Positions 1 through 7,698 of a stretch of DNA of 33,716 nt are shown here, piece after piece. A program made the position numbers and the translations under genes. Source of the stretch: Bacteriovoracaceae bacterium (GTDB taxonomy: Bacteria > Bdellovibrionota > Bacteriovoracia > Bacteriovoracales > Bacteriovoracaceae); NCBI GenBank assembly GCA_019752535.1, contig JAIEMA010000027.1, forward strand, positions 1 through 33,716. The letters are read 5' to 3'. The notes below the pieces were generated by a model that saw nothing but the letters and a program-made list of their open reading frames with translations, ran no database searches and was not told where the DNA came from. How positions within the stretch are numbered: position 1 is the stretch's first letter; each line of letters opens with the position of its first letter.

Positions 1-1716
1 AATCTTATACTTGCCCTTTGTGTGTTTACTTCCTTTTCAGCTTTCTCCCAAATCCATAAACCGATTTGGAAGAAGTTAAATTACACGCAAAAAATTAAAA
101 CTCTCGAAGCTCTCAAAACATTTTTGAAATCTGATGCGCGAGACACTGAATTGGAAGAGGTGAAGGCTTCTGCCTTTAAATTATTTTTTATCCACAAGGC
201 CTATGCGGCCGAGTTTGAAGGAAACTGTTTCTATGCCGGATGGCCTAGTAAGCTTGTGACTGTGGGTGAGCGCAAAGTTTGTACCTCTCCCCAAAATGTG
301 AATCCCATTTATAAAAAAGAAGCCGCTCGCTGTGGGCAGGGCGCTCTGCTTTGTAATCCTTTACTGTTTGGATCGGCGCTTTGTATTTCTAATAAAACCA
401 AAGAAGAGAGACAATCTTCATTCAGTAACTGCCAAAAAGCATTTGAGAGCGAGGGAAGATCTCTTGAGAAAGTGATTAAAGAAATTGATGCTGATCCTGA
501 GCTACAAAAGCGTTTGAGTGATCTCTTTGATTTGCTCGCCAATGCCTGCTCACCTACAGGTTATCAAGGCAAGAGTGGCATGTGTGCGCTTTTAAAAAGC
601 CGTCTTGAGAATTTAAAAAAGAATCAAGCGGGAGAATCGACCCAAGCCGATGTCTTAAAGCCGGATGCCACCGTGATTGGAGTCGTCAATCAACTTGATG
701 TTGTCACCAATACGGTCACAAAGCTGAATACTCCCAACACTAATCGACTCTGCTATGACTCAATCCCTATCCCCGATGCTGACAAAGTTCAAGGCCCATG
801 GGAAATGAGTGGCCCGATGGATCTTAGCGCTTCAACGCCAAAGGATTATTGTTTTGGTAACGAGAATGGCACGACAAAAGAAAAATATATGACGACGAAG
901 TACGCTGACTACGACAATGGAGCCGATCTGCAGGTGACATTTGTGAGAGAGAAGGGCAGTGAGGAGATGGGGCGAGTCGATGGATTTGAACTTTCGGCCA
1001 ATCGTTATGGTAAATCTCTGCCTTATATTGAAGAGGGAGAAACCTATCCTGAAGATGAGATGATCCCTCACCGTGATTATGGCTATGACATGGATGCACG
1101 AAATAAAGAAGCGATGTTCACTTTGCTTGATTGGCCAGTCAAAGAAATTTATGCCCCAAATGGAAAAGTCATAGAGCGCTATCGTTCAACTGATGTGCGG
1201 ATGACAAACTACATGTTCTTCCCAAGAAAAGTGATCCCGAGTGTGAGTCGCCGACAAGATAAAATCTTTATGACACTGGTCACGGGAGAGAAGGTTGTCT
1301 TTGATGCTAAGAGCGGAAAAGTTGTTGATGGGGCTTTCATTGAAAAGGAAAAGGTCAATGTCGAGACTCGCCCTAAAGAGAAGCGCTTCTATCCGAATGC
1401 GAGTTTTAATTATAGAGGCGAAGGGATGTGGCTAGAGGCTCCCATCACAAACGATAAAGACTATCGCAAACCAGGTTCATTGGTTCCGATTAAATCCATC
1501 GTGAATGGGGTGGAATCAAAATGCAACATGCCTTCAGAATCTTTATTTGAATACAATTGGGGCTATCGTCTGCCTCAAGGCAGTGAAGGGTGGCTTAATA
1601 GCGGTTGGAGTTGCTTTAAATTCAAATTTGAAGATGATGAAAGTTTTTACAAGGCAGTGAAAGCGAAATGCCCTGCCTTTAAAATGCCTCCACTTACTTC
1701 AAGCGCCAATCAATAG
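1..1716 (+). CDS. Secreted hypothetical protein, 5' end outside window
   Basis: The frame is open to the first base of the window. Residues read before the GTG at 22 (NLILALCVFTSFSAFSQ) look like the hydrophobic core and cleavage site of a signal peptide. I therefore take the gene as truncated on the left and do not accept GTG 22 as its start. About 571 residues are visible. The N-terminal third is cysteine-bearing, with C-rich segments around CGQGALLCNPLLFG, then CISN and an SNCQ motif, followed by a charged helical stretch. The C-terminal part is rich in aromatic and charged residues and has three more Cys. I recognise no catalytic domain. Its last 23 bases overlap the end of ung on the other strand. 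A cell-envelope or exported role is inferred from the signal peptide only. Confidence 0.75.
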   Translation, partial: NLILALCVFTSFSAFSQIHKPIWKKLNYTQKIKTLEALKTFLKSDARDTELEEVKASAFKLFFIHKAYAAEFEGNCFYAGWPSKLVTVGERKVCTSPQNVNPIYKKEAARCGQGALLCNPLLFGSALCISNKTKEERQSSFSNCQKAFESEGRSLEKVIKEIDADPELQKRLSDLFDLLANACSPTGYQGKSGMCALLKSRLENLKKNQAGESTQADVLKPDATVIGVVNQLDVVTNTVTKLNTPNTNRLCYDSIPIPDADKVQGPWEMSGPMDLSASTPKDYCFGNENGTTKEKYMTTKYADYDNGADLQVTFVREKGSEEMGRVDGFELSANRYGKSLPYIEEGETYPEDEMIPHRDYGYDMDARNKEAMFTLLDWPVKEIYAPNGKVIERYRSTDVRMTNYMFFPRKVIPSVSRRQDKIFMTLVTGEKVVFDAKSGKVVDGAFIEKEKVNVETRPKEKRFYPNASFNYRGEGMWLEAPITNDKDYRKPGSLVPIKSIVNGVESKCNMPSESLFEYNWGYRLPQGSEGWLNSGWSCFKFKFEDDESFYKAVKAKCPAFKMPPLTSSANQ

Positions 1717-2353
1717 GCTTAATTTTTTTTGATTCAAGATAGGCATTGGTTTTTGAAAAGGGCTTTGAGCCAAAAAAGCCACGATAAGAGGAGAGTGGTG
1801 AAGGGTGAACACATTTAAGCAGCAGGTGTTTGGATTCATCCACACTTGCTGCTTTTTTTTGCGCAGGCGCGCCCCAAAGAATAAACACCAGATTCTCTCT
1901 CTTCGCATTTAATTCTTTGATAATGAGATCCGTAAATTCTTCCCAACCCTTGCCGTGATGGCTGCCAGGTTTTCCATCCCTTACGGTGAGCACATTATTT
2001 AAAAGCAGTACCCCTTGTTGGGCCCACTTGGTGAGATCACCATTGAGTGGTGGAGAGATTGCGACGTCCTCTTGGAGTTCTTTAAAAATATTTTTAAGAC
2101 TTGGAGGAAGTTTTACGCCGGCCTTCACGGAGAAACTCAGTCCATGGGCTTGGCCCGCGCCGTGATAAGGGTCTTGCCCCAAGATCACGACTTTGACTTG
2201 ATCAAAGGGTGTCATGTTGAGTGCGTTGAAAATATCTTGAGTCTCAGGATAGATCGTTTGGCCCTCTTTAAGCTCAGAATGAATAAAAGCCTCCAGAGAC
2301 TTAAGCTCTGGGTGATGAAGGGCCTTTTTCCATGATGAGTCGAGGTTAAACAC
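1694..2353 (-). CDS. ung: Uracil-DNA glycosylase, family 1
   Basis: The 219-residue protein has the normal length of bacterial Ung. GQDPYHG is at 59-65, where Asp61 is the water-activating catalytic residue. The uracil-binding LLLNNVLTV segment is at 116-124, and HPSPLS (183-188), with the catalytic His, is followed by the DNA-intercalating region. It removes uracil from DNA, from cytosine deamination or dUMP incorporation, to start base-excision repair. The start ATG is divergent from the exonuclease gene, 50 bases away, so the two probably share a control region. Its 3' end overlaps the preceding plus-strand gene by 23 bases, and a plus-strand terminator is embedded in it. Confidence 0.97.
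   Translation of the reverse strand: MFNLDSSWKKALHHPELKSLEAFIHSELKEGQTIYPETQDIFNALNMTPFDQVKVVILGQDPYHGAGQAHGLSFSVKAGVKLPPSLKNIFKELQEDVAISPPLNGDLTKWAQQGVLLLNNVLTVRDGKPGSHHGKGWEEFTDLIIKELNAKRENLVFILWGAPAQKKAASVDESKHLLLKCVHPSPLSSYRGFFGSKPFSKTNAYLESKKIKPIDWRLK
1817..1860 (+). terminator. Rho-independent terminator inside antisense ung
   Basis: AAGCAGCAGGTGT (1817-1829) pairs with ACACTTGCTGCTT (1842-1854), with one G-T pair. The loop can close further through GGAT/ATCC, and eight T follow at 1853-1860. This is the classic form of an intrinsic terminator on the plus strand, about 100 bases after the stop of the secreted protein gene. It lies wholly within the ung coding region on the opposite strand, where the T-run encodes two Lys. 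It probably ends the transcript of the upstream plus-strand gene. Confidence 0.7.
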
Positions 2354-2403
2354 AGCCTAAAATACCTTGTCCCTCAATTGTGGGTCAATGTAGCATTGTG
2401 TGT

Positions 2404-3675
2404 ATGCGTTATGTCATTGCGGATATAGAAGCCACAGGTCTTGAAGAAAATCGCGAGATGATTGAGATCGCGCTGATCAGTTTTGAAGAGGGTGTGGTGA
2501 AAGATGTTTTTGAAACCATCATCAATCCGACAGTCCCAGTATCAAAAGACATTCTTGATTTGACCGGCATCACTCAGCGCGAACTAGATAATTCACCTAA
2601 ATTTTATGAAATCGCTGAGCGTGTGGCCTTGCGCCTTGAAGGCCATGTCTTTGTTTCTCACAATGTCGAGTTTGATTGGCAAATGCTCTCTAAGGCTTTT
2701 GAGAAAATGGGCCGCCCTTTAAAGTGTAAAACTCTTTGCACGCTTAAACTCTCGCAAGAGCTCATCCCGGGACTTCGAAGCTACACGCTTGATGAGATGT
2801 GCCGCTTCTTTAATATTAAGGCGATCAATCGTCATCGCGCGCTCCCGGATGCGAAAGCGGCCTTGAGTCTTTTTAAAGAATTGAAAGAGCTTGTAAGCAC
2901 GCCTCGTGCGGCCCTCACACCACGCTATCTTCCTCACCATCAGCCACTTTTAAAAAAGCTTCCTCGTCACGCGGGTGTTTTATATTTTAAAGATAAAGAG
3001 GGTGTGGCTTTCCAGATTGAAGCAGTAGAAGATTTACTGGCCGCTGCCGAGCGGGCCTTGGAAGTGAAACCTGAGTCGCGTGATCTTTTAGAGCGCTGTG
3101 AGGCCTTGCACTTTGAAGTCACGGGCTCTGCTCTCATCGCCCAGTTTAAACGCGCACGCTTTTCTCCCATGAAGTGGAAATGGATGATCACGCTTGAAGT
3201 GGATAAGCTTGGTGAGAAGTTTTTTCACCTGAAAGCTTTTAAAGCCAACAGTGGTGTTTGGTTTTTTGAAGAGCGTGATGAAGCGGAGAGCTTCCTTAAG
3301 AAATTAAAAAAGAAAATCCCTCAAGAGAAGATTGTTTGGCGAGAGGGAGGAAAGAGTAAAGAGCAGATCTTGGAGCATAACCGAGTGCTTGAAAATCTGA
3401 TGAGTGAAGCGCAATTCCCCTGCGAGAATCTTCTCCTTTGGGGGCCAGGGCGCTCGCCTCAGGAATTCTCCTATGTTCTAGTGAAAGAAGGCAGACTTTT
3501 TGGATGGGCCCATCATGAAGCGGCCCCGGAAGAGGTATTGAAGAATCCTGAGAGTGTCGTTTCAAAAAAGACGGACGCTCAAATGGAAGCCTTGGCGATT
3601 AGATACCTTCGTGAGCATCGTGAAAAACGCATCAAGCGCGATCAGTGGCGAGAGTTGAAGGAGAGTTCATGTTAA
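2404..3675 (+). CDS. DnaQ-type 3'-5' exonuclease with degenerate GIY-YIG-like domain
   Basis: I start at ATG 2404 because the first exonuclease motif follows at once; an upstream in-frame GTG at 2380 adds eight unconvincing residues. Residues 1-165 form a DEDDh exonuclease: D7-x-E9 in ADIEATG, D91 in SHNVEFD, and H144-x4-D149 in HRALPD. Residues about 187-255 resemble the UvrC/Cho-type GIY-YIG domain that follows a DnaQ domain in known fusions. LPRHAGVLYFKD matches the first strand, and FEVTGSALIAQFKRARF matches the region normally reading like VTGSELEALLLEARL. The YVGKAK segment, the catalytic Arg and the metal-binding Glu appear to be lost. The last 160 residues are charged and unrecognised. 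It probably trims DNA in repair. Its stop overlaps the next gene by 7 bases. Confidence 0.85.
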   Translation: MRYVIADIEATGLEENREMIEIALISFEEGVVKDVFETIINPTVPVSKDILDLTGITQRELDNSPKFYEIAERVALRLEGHVFVSHNVEFDWQMLSKAFEKMGRPLKCKTLCTLKLSQELIPGLRSYTLDEMCRFFNIKAINRHRALPDAKAALSLFKELKELVSTPRAALTPRYLPHHQPLLKKLPRHAGVLYFKDKEGVAFQIEAVEDLLAAAERALEVKPESRDLLERCEALHFEVTGSALIAQFKRARFSPMKWKWMITLEVDKLGEKFFHLKAFKANSGVWFFEERDEAESFLKKLKKKIPQEKIVWREGGKSKEQILEHNRVLENLMSEAQFPCENLLLWGPGRSPQEFSYVLVKEGRLFGWAHHEAAPEEVLKNPESVVSKKTDAQMEALAIRYLREHREKRIKRDQWRELKESSC

Positions 3676-4115
3676 TTTTTCTGCTCACAAGCTGGCTGAT
3701 GGCCCAAGATTGTCCTCATGGCAGTGATCGCTTCAATTGCGTGAAGTTTATAAAAAATTATGATGGGGACACCCTGACTGTCACAATCCCGGGCATTCAT
3801 CCCTTCTTTGGCACAAATCTTAAAGTGCGAGTCCTGGGAATTGATACTCCTGAGATGAAGGGGAAGACTGCGTGTGAGACGCAATGGGCGCGTGTGGCCA
3901 GAAATCTTGTGGAAGCGGAACTTAAGCATTCAAAGCGCATTGATCTTAAAGTGGATCATAAGCATAAATTAGATAAATACGGCCGCCTCTTGGCAGATGT
4001 GCTCTATGACGGTAAAAATCTTAAAGATGTGCTGATAAAAAATCGACTTGCCGTTGAGTATTATGGCAAAAAAAAGCAGAAGATCGATTGGTGCAAAATG
4101 AAGGATAAAATATGA
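3669..4115 (+). CDS. Exported thermonuclease-like (SNase-fold) nuclease
   Basis: The start is ATG 3669, preceded by an AAGGAGA ribosome site and overlapping the exonuclease stop by 7 bases; the longer frame from 3645 has no signal peptide at its front. Residues 1-13 (MLIFLLTSWLMAQ) form a short signal peptide. The staphylococcal-nuclease catalytic set is present: DGDT at 32-35, RVLGIDTPE at 54-62 (Arg54, Asp59, Glu62), and YGR at 104-106 (Arg106). The mature protein is about 135 residues, a typical minimal SNase domain, with four Cys that may form disulfides. It should cleave DNA and RNA in the periplasm or outside the cell using calcium. A role in digesting foreign or prey nucleic acid is possible but inferred. 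Confidence 0.9.
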   Translation: MLIFLLTSWLMAQDCPHGSDRFNCVKFIKNYDGDTLTVTIPGIHPFFGTNLKVRVLGIDTPEMKGKTACETQWARVARNLVEAELKHSKRIDLKVDHKHKLDKYGRLLADVLYDGKNLKDVLIKNRLAVEYYGKKKQKIDWCKMKDKI

Positions 4116-4558
4116 GCGATGTGAAACAATTTATTTCGACAAAAAGATTTACGGGTTTTCCCTGCACTCACCGCCAGTGGCTGGCCGAATCACACTGCCG
4201 TTTTGTTCATGGCTACTCGAGAGAGTTTTATTTTGAATTTGCCTGTAATGCGCGCACCCAAGAAGGCTGGGTGGTGGATTTTGGAGGCTTAAAAGAAGTG
4301 AAAGCCTTTTTAGAATATAATTTTGATCACACTTTCCTTGCGGCTCAAAATGATCCCGAGCTCTCGACTTGGAAAGATCTAGATAAGCGCGGAGTGATTC
4401 AGTTAAGAGTTCTTCCAAACCCCAGTATGGAAGGAACGGCCGAGTGGGTTTTTGAGAACGTCGATAAGATGGTGAGAGAGAAGACGAAGAATCGTGCCTG
4501 GGTGACTAAGGTTCAAGTCAGCGAGAATGAAAAGAACTCGGCTATTTTTCAAAAATAG
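4112..4558 (+). CDS. 6-carboxytetrahydropterin synthase-like (QueD/PTPS family)
   Basis: This is a 148-residue T-fold enzyme. The family pattern of zinc site and catalytic residues is visible: His20, Cys29 (catalytic Cys position), then C-x3-H-G with His33. The third zinc ligand position, usually His in HGH, is Tyr35 here (FVHGYS). VVDFGGLK (54-61), the Asp-His dyad D72-H73 and Glu111 in GTAEWVF match the rest of the active site. True QueD makes carboxytetrahydropterin for queuosine and other 7-deazaguanines. With the Tyr change and no other que genes in view, the exact reaction is uncertain. The ATG overlaps the thermonuclease stop (ATGA), so it is translationally coupled. Its end overlaps the opposing gene by 17 bases. 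Confidence 0.8.
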   Translation: MSDVKQFISTKRFTGFPCTHRQWLAESHCRFVHGYSREFYFEFACNARTQEGWVVDFGGLKEVKAFLEYNFDHTFLAAQNDPELSTWKDLDKRGVIQLRVLPNPSMEGTAEWVFENVDKMVREKTKNRAWVTKVQVSENEKNSAIFQK

Positions 4559-4560
4559 CC
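4540..4560. repeat. Perfect inverted repeat spanning two convergent stop codons
   Basis: Arms GGCTATTTTT (4540-4549) and AAAAATAGCC (4551-4560) flank a single C. The palindrome holds the stop codons of both convergent genes (plus TAG 4556-4558, minus TAG 4542-4544), so the two proteins end almost identically, AIFQK and AIFEK. It could fold in either transcript as a 3'-end hairpin. No T-run follows on either side, so it is not a canonical terminator. Confidence 0.8.
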
Positions 4561-5237
4561 TCTATTCGAAGATGACCACTGGTTTGTCCACCCTCGGTTA
4601 ACTCTTTAGGCTTTTCACCCACGATCTCTTTGAGATTGTAGCCGTATTTATCGATCATTGCATTTCCCAGTAGACGAGTGACTCGCTCTTCTGGGTCTTC
4701 AGTCTTAGGGTTTTCTGGTTCACTTGATTGTTGAATACTAAAATCACTAGCCAGCAATAGCAAAAGGCGTGTCGCTTGTTTTTTATCTAAATTTCCAAAG
4801 CGCACGGCCCAAGAGAGAGCAGCGTAGCGAGCATAGGGTGAAGAGAGTCTTTCGGGATAAAGCTGAAGTCCCACAAGAGCAAGCTCATCACTTGTGACTC
4901 GACTCCCTAACTGATTGGTCAGATCTCCGCTCCATTCTTCAACCGCCGCAATAAATTCCTCATCAGGTAGAGTTTCCCACATCCTGCCTTCGGGTGGATC
5001 TTGCTTAATTGCATTGATGAATGCGTGAGATAAAATATACTGACGATCTTTTGGAATCTGTATTCTTTTATCTTGGGGAAGTTTGTCAGGAATTCTTGAG
5101 TGAACAATCGGTCTTGAGTTCATCGGCGCAGGTTTAATCTCTAGTGGCAATTGATCAGATGAAGGGAGCGGACGTCTTGACCACCAAATGAGGGCGACAA
5201 AAGCGATGAGAATGATAGCGACCCAACTCTTCTTCAT
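4542..5237 (-). CDS. Membrane-anchored hypothetical protein
   Basis: This 231-residue protein has one hydrophobic segment at about 5-19 (SWVAIILIAFVALIWW), flanked by Lys on the inside and Arg-Arg outside. It is probably an inner-membrane anchor with the rest in the periplasm. A Pro-rich linker (about 23-60) leads to a helical domain with a Leu-rich stretch (RLLLLLASD) and a Glu/Pro-rich region near 170-185. I recognise no family. It lies 4 bases after the EEP phosphatase gene on the same strand with no clear ribosome site of its own, so it is likely translated from the same message. Confidence 0.7.
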   Translation of the reverse strand: MKKSWVAIILIAFVALIWWSRRPLPSSDQLPLEIKPAPMNSRPIVHSRIPDKLPQDKRIQIPKDRQYILSHAFINAIKQDPPEGRMWETLPDEEFIAAVEEWSGDLTNQLGSRVTSDELALVGLQLYPERLSSPYARYAALSWAVRFGNLDKKQATRLLLLLASDFSIQQSSEPENPKTEDPEERVTRLLGNAMIDKYGYNLKEIVGEKPKELTEGGQTSGHLRIEAIFEK

Positions 5238-5241
5238 GAAA

Positions 5242-5976
5242 CTATTTTAGCACAATTTCCGCTTCTACAAGGAAATGATCTGAGGCATCTGAATCAAAGT
5301 GTTTAAGTTTGTGGATTGTTGATCCAGTGATCTCTAAATCCTTGCTCACCCAAATATGGTCAATGGCACCGAGAGTTCTCGAATTAAAGCTATTGCTCTC
5401 ACAAAAAGTAGATCCCTCATATTTGGCCGCATGAAGGCCCGTCATCTCTTGATAAAATTTAAACTCTTCATGATTGGGAGTCATATTAAAATCTCCGGTC
5501 ATGATGATATGAGTTCCAGTAGGAATCTTCTTTAAGCGCTCTAGTATTTGATTGAGCTGAGTCAGTCGATCTCTCGTGGTTTCGCGCTTTGCAGGAGGAA
5601 GGAGGTGAGTGTTGAAAAAAATAAAATCTTCGCCTTCAAATTTGAAATGGAGTTCTCCCAACCCCTTTCCACTTAATCGATCAGTGATATTTGTTCCTTG
5701 GTGGCTGAAGCCTTCAAAATTAGACTCAATAATCGGGAATCTAGAAAGTTGGGTGTTTCCAGTACCGAATAGACCTTTGTGCTTATGTTTAATGACTTGA
5801 TAGCGCTCATCTCTCCAACGCAAATGGCGGCCCCAATAATAATCCTCTTGAAGTCCGATCAAATCCCAGTTGCCCTCTCGTATTTTATTTTCCACAGTCG
5901 CAAGCCTGGCCTTGGCATTGGGAGAATAGAAGGGGATTGCAAAAAGATTATAAGAGGCAATTTTGATTTTCTTCAT
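5242..5976 (-). CDS. Endonuclease/exonuclease/phosphatase (EEP) family hydrolase
   Basis: The 244-residue protein carries the full EEP active-site set: Asn10 (SYNLF), Glu44 (GLQED), His124 (FNTHLLP), Asp162/Asn164 (TGDFNMTP), Asp206-His207 (AIDHIWV) and Asp233-His234 (SDHFLVEAE). This metal-dependent fold is shared by DNases, AP endonucleases, sphingomyelinases and inositol or nucleotide phosphatases. The substrate cannot be read from the sequence. No signal peptide is visible, so it is probably cytoplasmic. It is the first gene of a two-gene unit with the anchored hypothetical, and starts just after the terminator of the repeat-protein gene. Confidence 0.88.
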   Translation of the reverse strand: MKKIKIASYNLFAIPFYSPNAKARLATVENKIREGNWDLIGLQEDYYWGRHLRWRDERYQVIKHKHKGLFGTGNTQLSRFPIIESNFEGFSHQGTNITDRLSGKGLGELHFKFEGEDFIFFNTHLLPPAKRETTRDRLTQLNQILERLKKIPTGTHIIMTGDFNMTPNHEEFKFYQEMTGLHAAKYEGSTFCESNSFNSRTLGAIDHIWVSKDLEITGSTIHKLKHFDSDASDHFLVEAEIVLK

Positions 5977-5980
5977 GGAT

Positions 5981-6014
5981 CTAAAAAAGAGGCGGGGAAG
6001 TGTGACTTCCCCGC
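5981..6014 (-). terminator. Rho-independent terminator of the secreted repeat-protein gene
   Basis: A 9-bp perfect stem, GCGGGGAAG (5992-6000) with CTTCCCCGC (6006-6014), has a 5-base loop. Read on the minus strand it is followed by a run of six T (5988-5983). It lies 10 bases past the stop of the repeat-protein gene and directly upstream of the EEP gene, so the EEP unit probably relies on read-through or its own promoter. Confidence 0.88.
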
Positions 6015-6023
6015 AAAATTGAA

Positions 6024-6626
6024 TTAACGATTTTGGCTTACGAAGCGACCTGTTTCAGGGTCACGGAAGACGATTTTGCCAGTTGAAGTCTTCTCACCAG
6101 CAATCCAAGCGAGAAGCTTGCCATTGTTTCCAGCATCCGCTGAATCTCTCACCACAAGAACTGGAGTTTTCACGTTTGACCAGCTCTCAAGCTTGGCCTT
6201 TGCCCAGTTCACAAATCTTCCTTGGTAGCGCATGACATAGACTGTCTCTTTCTTGCCATCGCCATTAAGATCCATCATCTCAAATCCAGAAGAGAAGAGT
6301 GAGTCTACGGCCTTCCAAGTCACCATCATGCCTTTGGCATTACGGATGACAAGACGAAGCTCTTCTTTTGGGCCTTTCACTTTAAATTTTTCTAATTTAC
6401 CTTTATAGCCAGTCACAAAAGTTCCGTCAGCACGACGAGCGACCCATTCAGAGACATCATCGCCATCATTCCAAGATTCATTTGTAAGCTCACCATAAGT
6501 CACAAAACGACCATCATCACTTCTCACGACAAACTTAATGCCTTCACCATTTTTCCAATCTTCAATTTTGCTGCCGGCAAAAGCAACGCTAGAGACCAAG
6601 AGTGCAAGTGCGAGTAAAAAACGCAT
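6024..6626 (-). CDS. Secreted protein built of six short beta-type repeats
   Basis: A clear signal peptide (MRFLLALALLVSSVAFA) is followed by about 183 residues made of a degenerate repeat of roughly 20-30 residues. The repeats begin near 33 (VVRSDDGRFVTYG), 62 (VARRADGTFVTGY), 93 (VIRNAKGMMVTWK), 131 (VMRYQGRFVNWAK), 158 (VVRDS...KLLAWI) and 186 (VFRDPETGRFV). The consensus is roughly VxR..dGrfVtw....LesW. Between repeats 3 and 4 sits DLNGDGKKE (119-127), a calcium-loop type motif. This suggests a small beta-propeller or beta-trefoil-like fold for binding, but I know no family. GGAGG lies a few bases before the ATG. It is a single gene with its own terminator, which suggests a strongly expressed exported protein. 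Confidence 0.85.
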   Translation of the reverse strand: MRFLLALALLVSSVAFAGSKIEDWKNGEGIKFVVRSDDGRFVTYGELTNESWNDGDDVSEWVARRADGTFVTGYKGKLEKFKVKGPKEELRLVIRNAKGMMVTWKAVDSLFSSGFEMMDLNGDGKKETVYVMRYQGRFVNWAKAKLESWSNVKTPVLVVRDSADAGNNGKLLAWIAGEKTSTGKIVFRDPETGRFVSQNR

Positions 6627-6704
6627 GTGAGTCCTCCAAAGTTATTGTGTTCAGTGAGGCCGTTCTATGCTTTGAGTTTGAGGTTGAAAAGAGGCCGGTA
6701 AAAT

Positions 6705-7649
6705 CTATAGACCCCAGTTTTCGCAAAACTGGGTAATGCTTACACCGTGCCTTTCAATTTGGAAGTCCTGGCCATTCATAAGCTTAAGAGAGAGGGATTC
6801 TTCTTTTGATAGTCTTAAAAAAGACGGAAGTGTTTCCTCAAACAGCGCAACCGTCTCAGGCGTTCGAGTCATGTGACAGATGGCCTTAAAACATTTCCAC
6901 AGATGAAGGGGATGAGAATTCATATCGGCCATGAGGTATTCAAGTCGATGAGGATAGTCTTCGAGTTTCATCCAATCATTTAAAAGACCTTCTTTATGAA
7001 TCGCTGCAATCTGGCGGTAAAATCCAATTTGTCCCAGCATCAATCCATTTTGATGAAAAAAATGATCAGCATGAATGAGGTCATGAAAGCCAAAACCCAA
7101 AGGATCTCTCTCGCCTAAAATATATTTTGAGAGTTGAGCTTCTTGATGAAAAAGTGTCACGCATCTTTTTCCTTTCGTTTGTTGCTCTAAAACTTCTGCA
7201 ACAGAAGGAATGCGATCCATCAGCACAAGAGGATAGCCCCCAGTGCTCCAACTCAAGAGTGCGCGATGAACGGATTCCGGTGTCGCCCTAAAAGCGCGAT
7301 GAGAGAGCAATTCTCCAAGAGTAGGATAGCGCTCGAGAATTTTTAACTCCTCTGGACTCCAATCAAAATACGGCAGCTCACTCCACTTCAAATCAAAGTT
7401 GTGGGGGCAGACGGCGTCTTTGCGATGAGCGCCCCACCAGCCGAAAGGGTGACGGATGCGCAGGTAGGTGATGGTCCACAACGCTGCATAGAGTGCGGGA
7501 GAAACAGATTGTGTTTCAAGCTTTGATTGAAGATTTCGAAGGGCTTGGGCGACTTTTGGTCCTTCAATTTTCAGCTCATCTTGCGAAACTAATCTTTTTT
7601 TGAATTTTCCCCGCCGCAAATCGCTAGTTCGGGGTAGAATTTTACTCAT
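6705..7649 (-). CDS. Hypothetical protein with clustered His/Asp metal-site-like motif
   Basis: I start at ATG 7649 (MSKILPRTSD). A longer frame to 7718 would run across the ribosome site and start of the divergent small gene. The 314-residue protein has no signal peptide. Its outstanding feature is FHDLIHADHFFH (188-199), followed by Glu237, Asp242 and His246 in EYLMADMNSHPLHL. This spacing could form a mono- or di-metal site. It faintly recalls the HDxxH motif of COQ4, but the following conserved Glu is not at the expected distance. Trp- and aromatic-rich segments surround it. The function is unknown; an enzyme is inferred from the motif only. Confidence 0.75.
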   Translation of the reverse strand: MSKILPRTSDLRRGKFKKRLVSQDELKIEGPKVAQALRNLQSKLETQSVSPALYAALWTITYLRIRHPFGWWGAHRKDAVCPHNFDLKWSELPYFDWSPEELKILERYPTLGELLSHRAFRATPESVHRALLSWSTGGYPLVLMDRIPSVAEVLEQQTKGKRCVTLFHQEAQLSKYILGERDPLGFGFHDLIHADHFFHQNGLMLGQIGFYRQIAAIHKEGLLNDWMKLEDYPHRLEYLMADMNSHPLHLWKCFKAICHMTRTPETVALFEETLPSFLRLSKEESLSLKLMNGQDFQIERHGVSITQFCENWGL

Positions 7650-7698
7650 AGGGCCACACCATACCAGGAAGGCCCCGAAACCTGCAAGGAGGCATGGT

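Noticed and set aside
22-1716. GTG at 22 as start of the first gene
   Set aside because: The frame is open to base 1, and the residues before the GTG complete a signal peptide, so the true start lies outside the window.
1701-1732. Second terminator at the end of the first gene
   Set aside because: A T-run follows, but the stem is only five pairs with a bulge; the hairpin at 1817-1860 is far stronger.
7600-7698. Longer start for the 78-residue protein
   Set aside because: The extension is antisense to the divergent gene; the strong AAGGAGG fits only the ATG at 7699.
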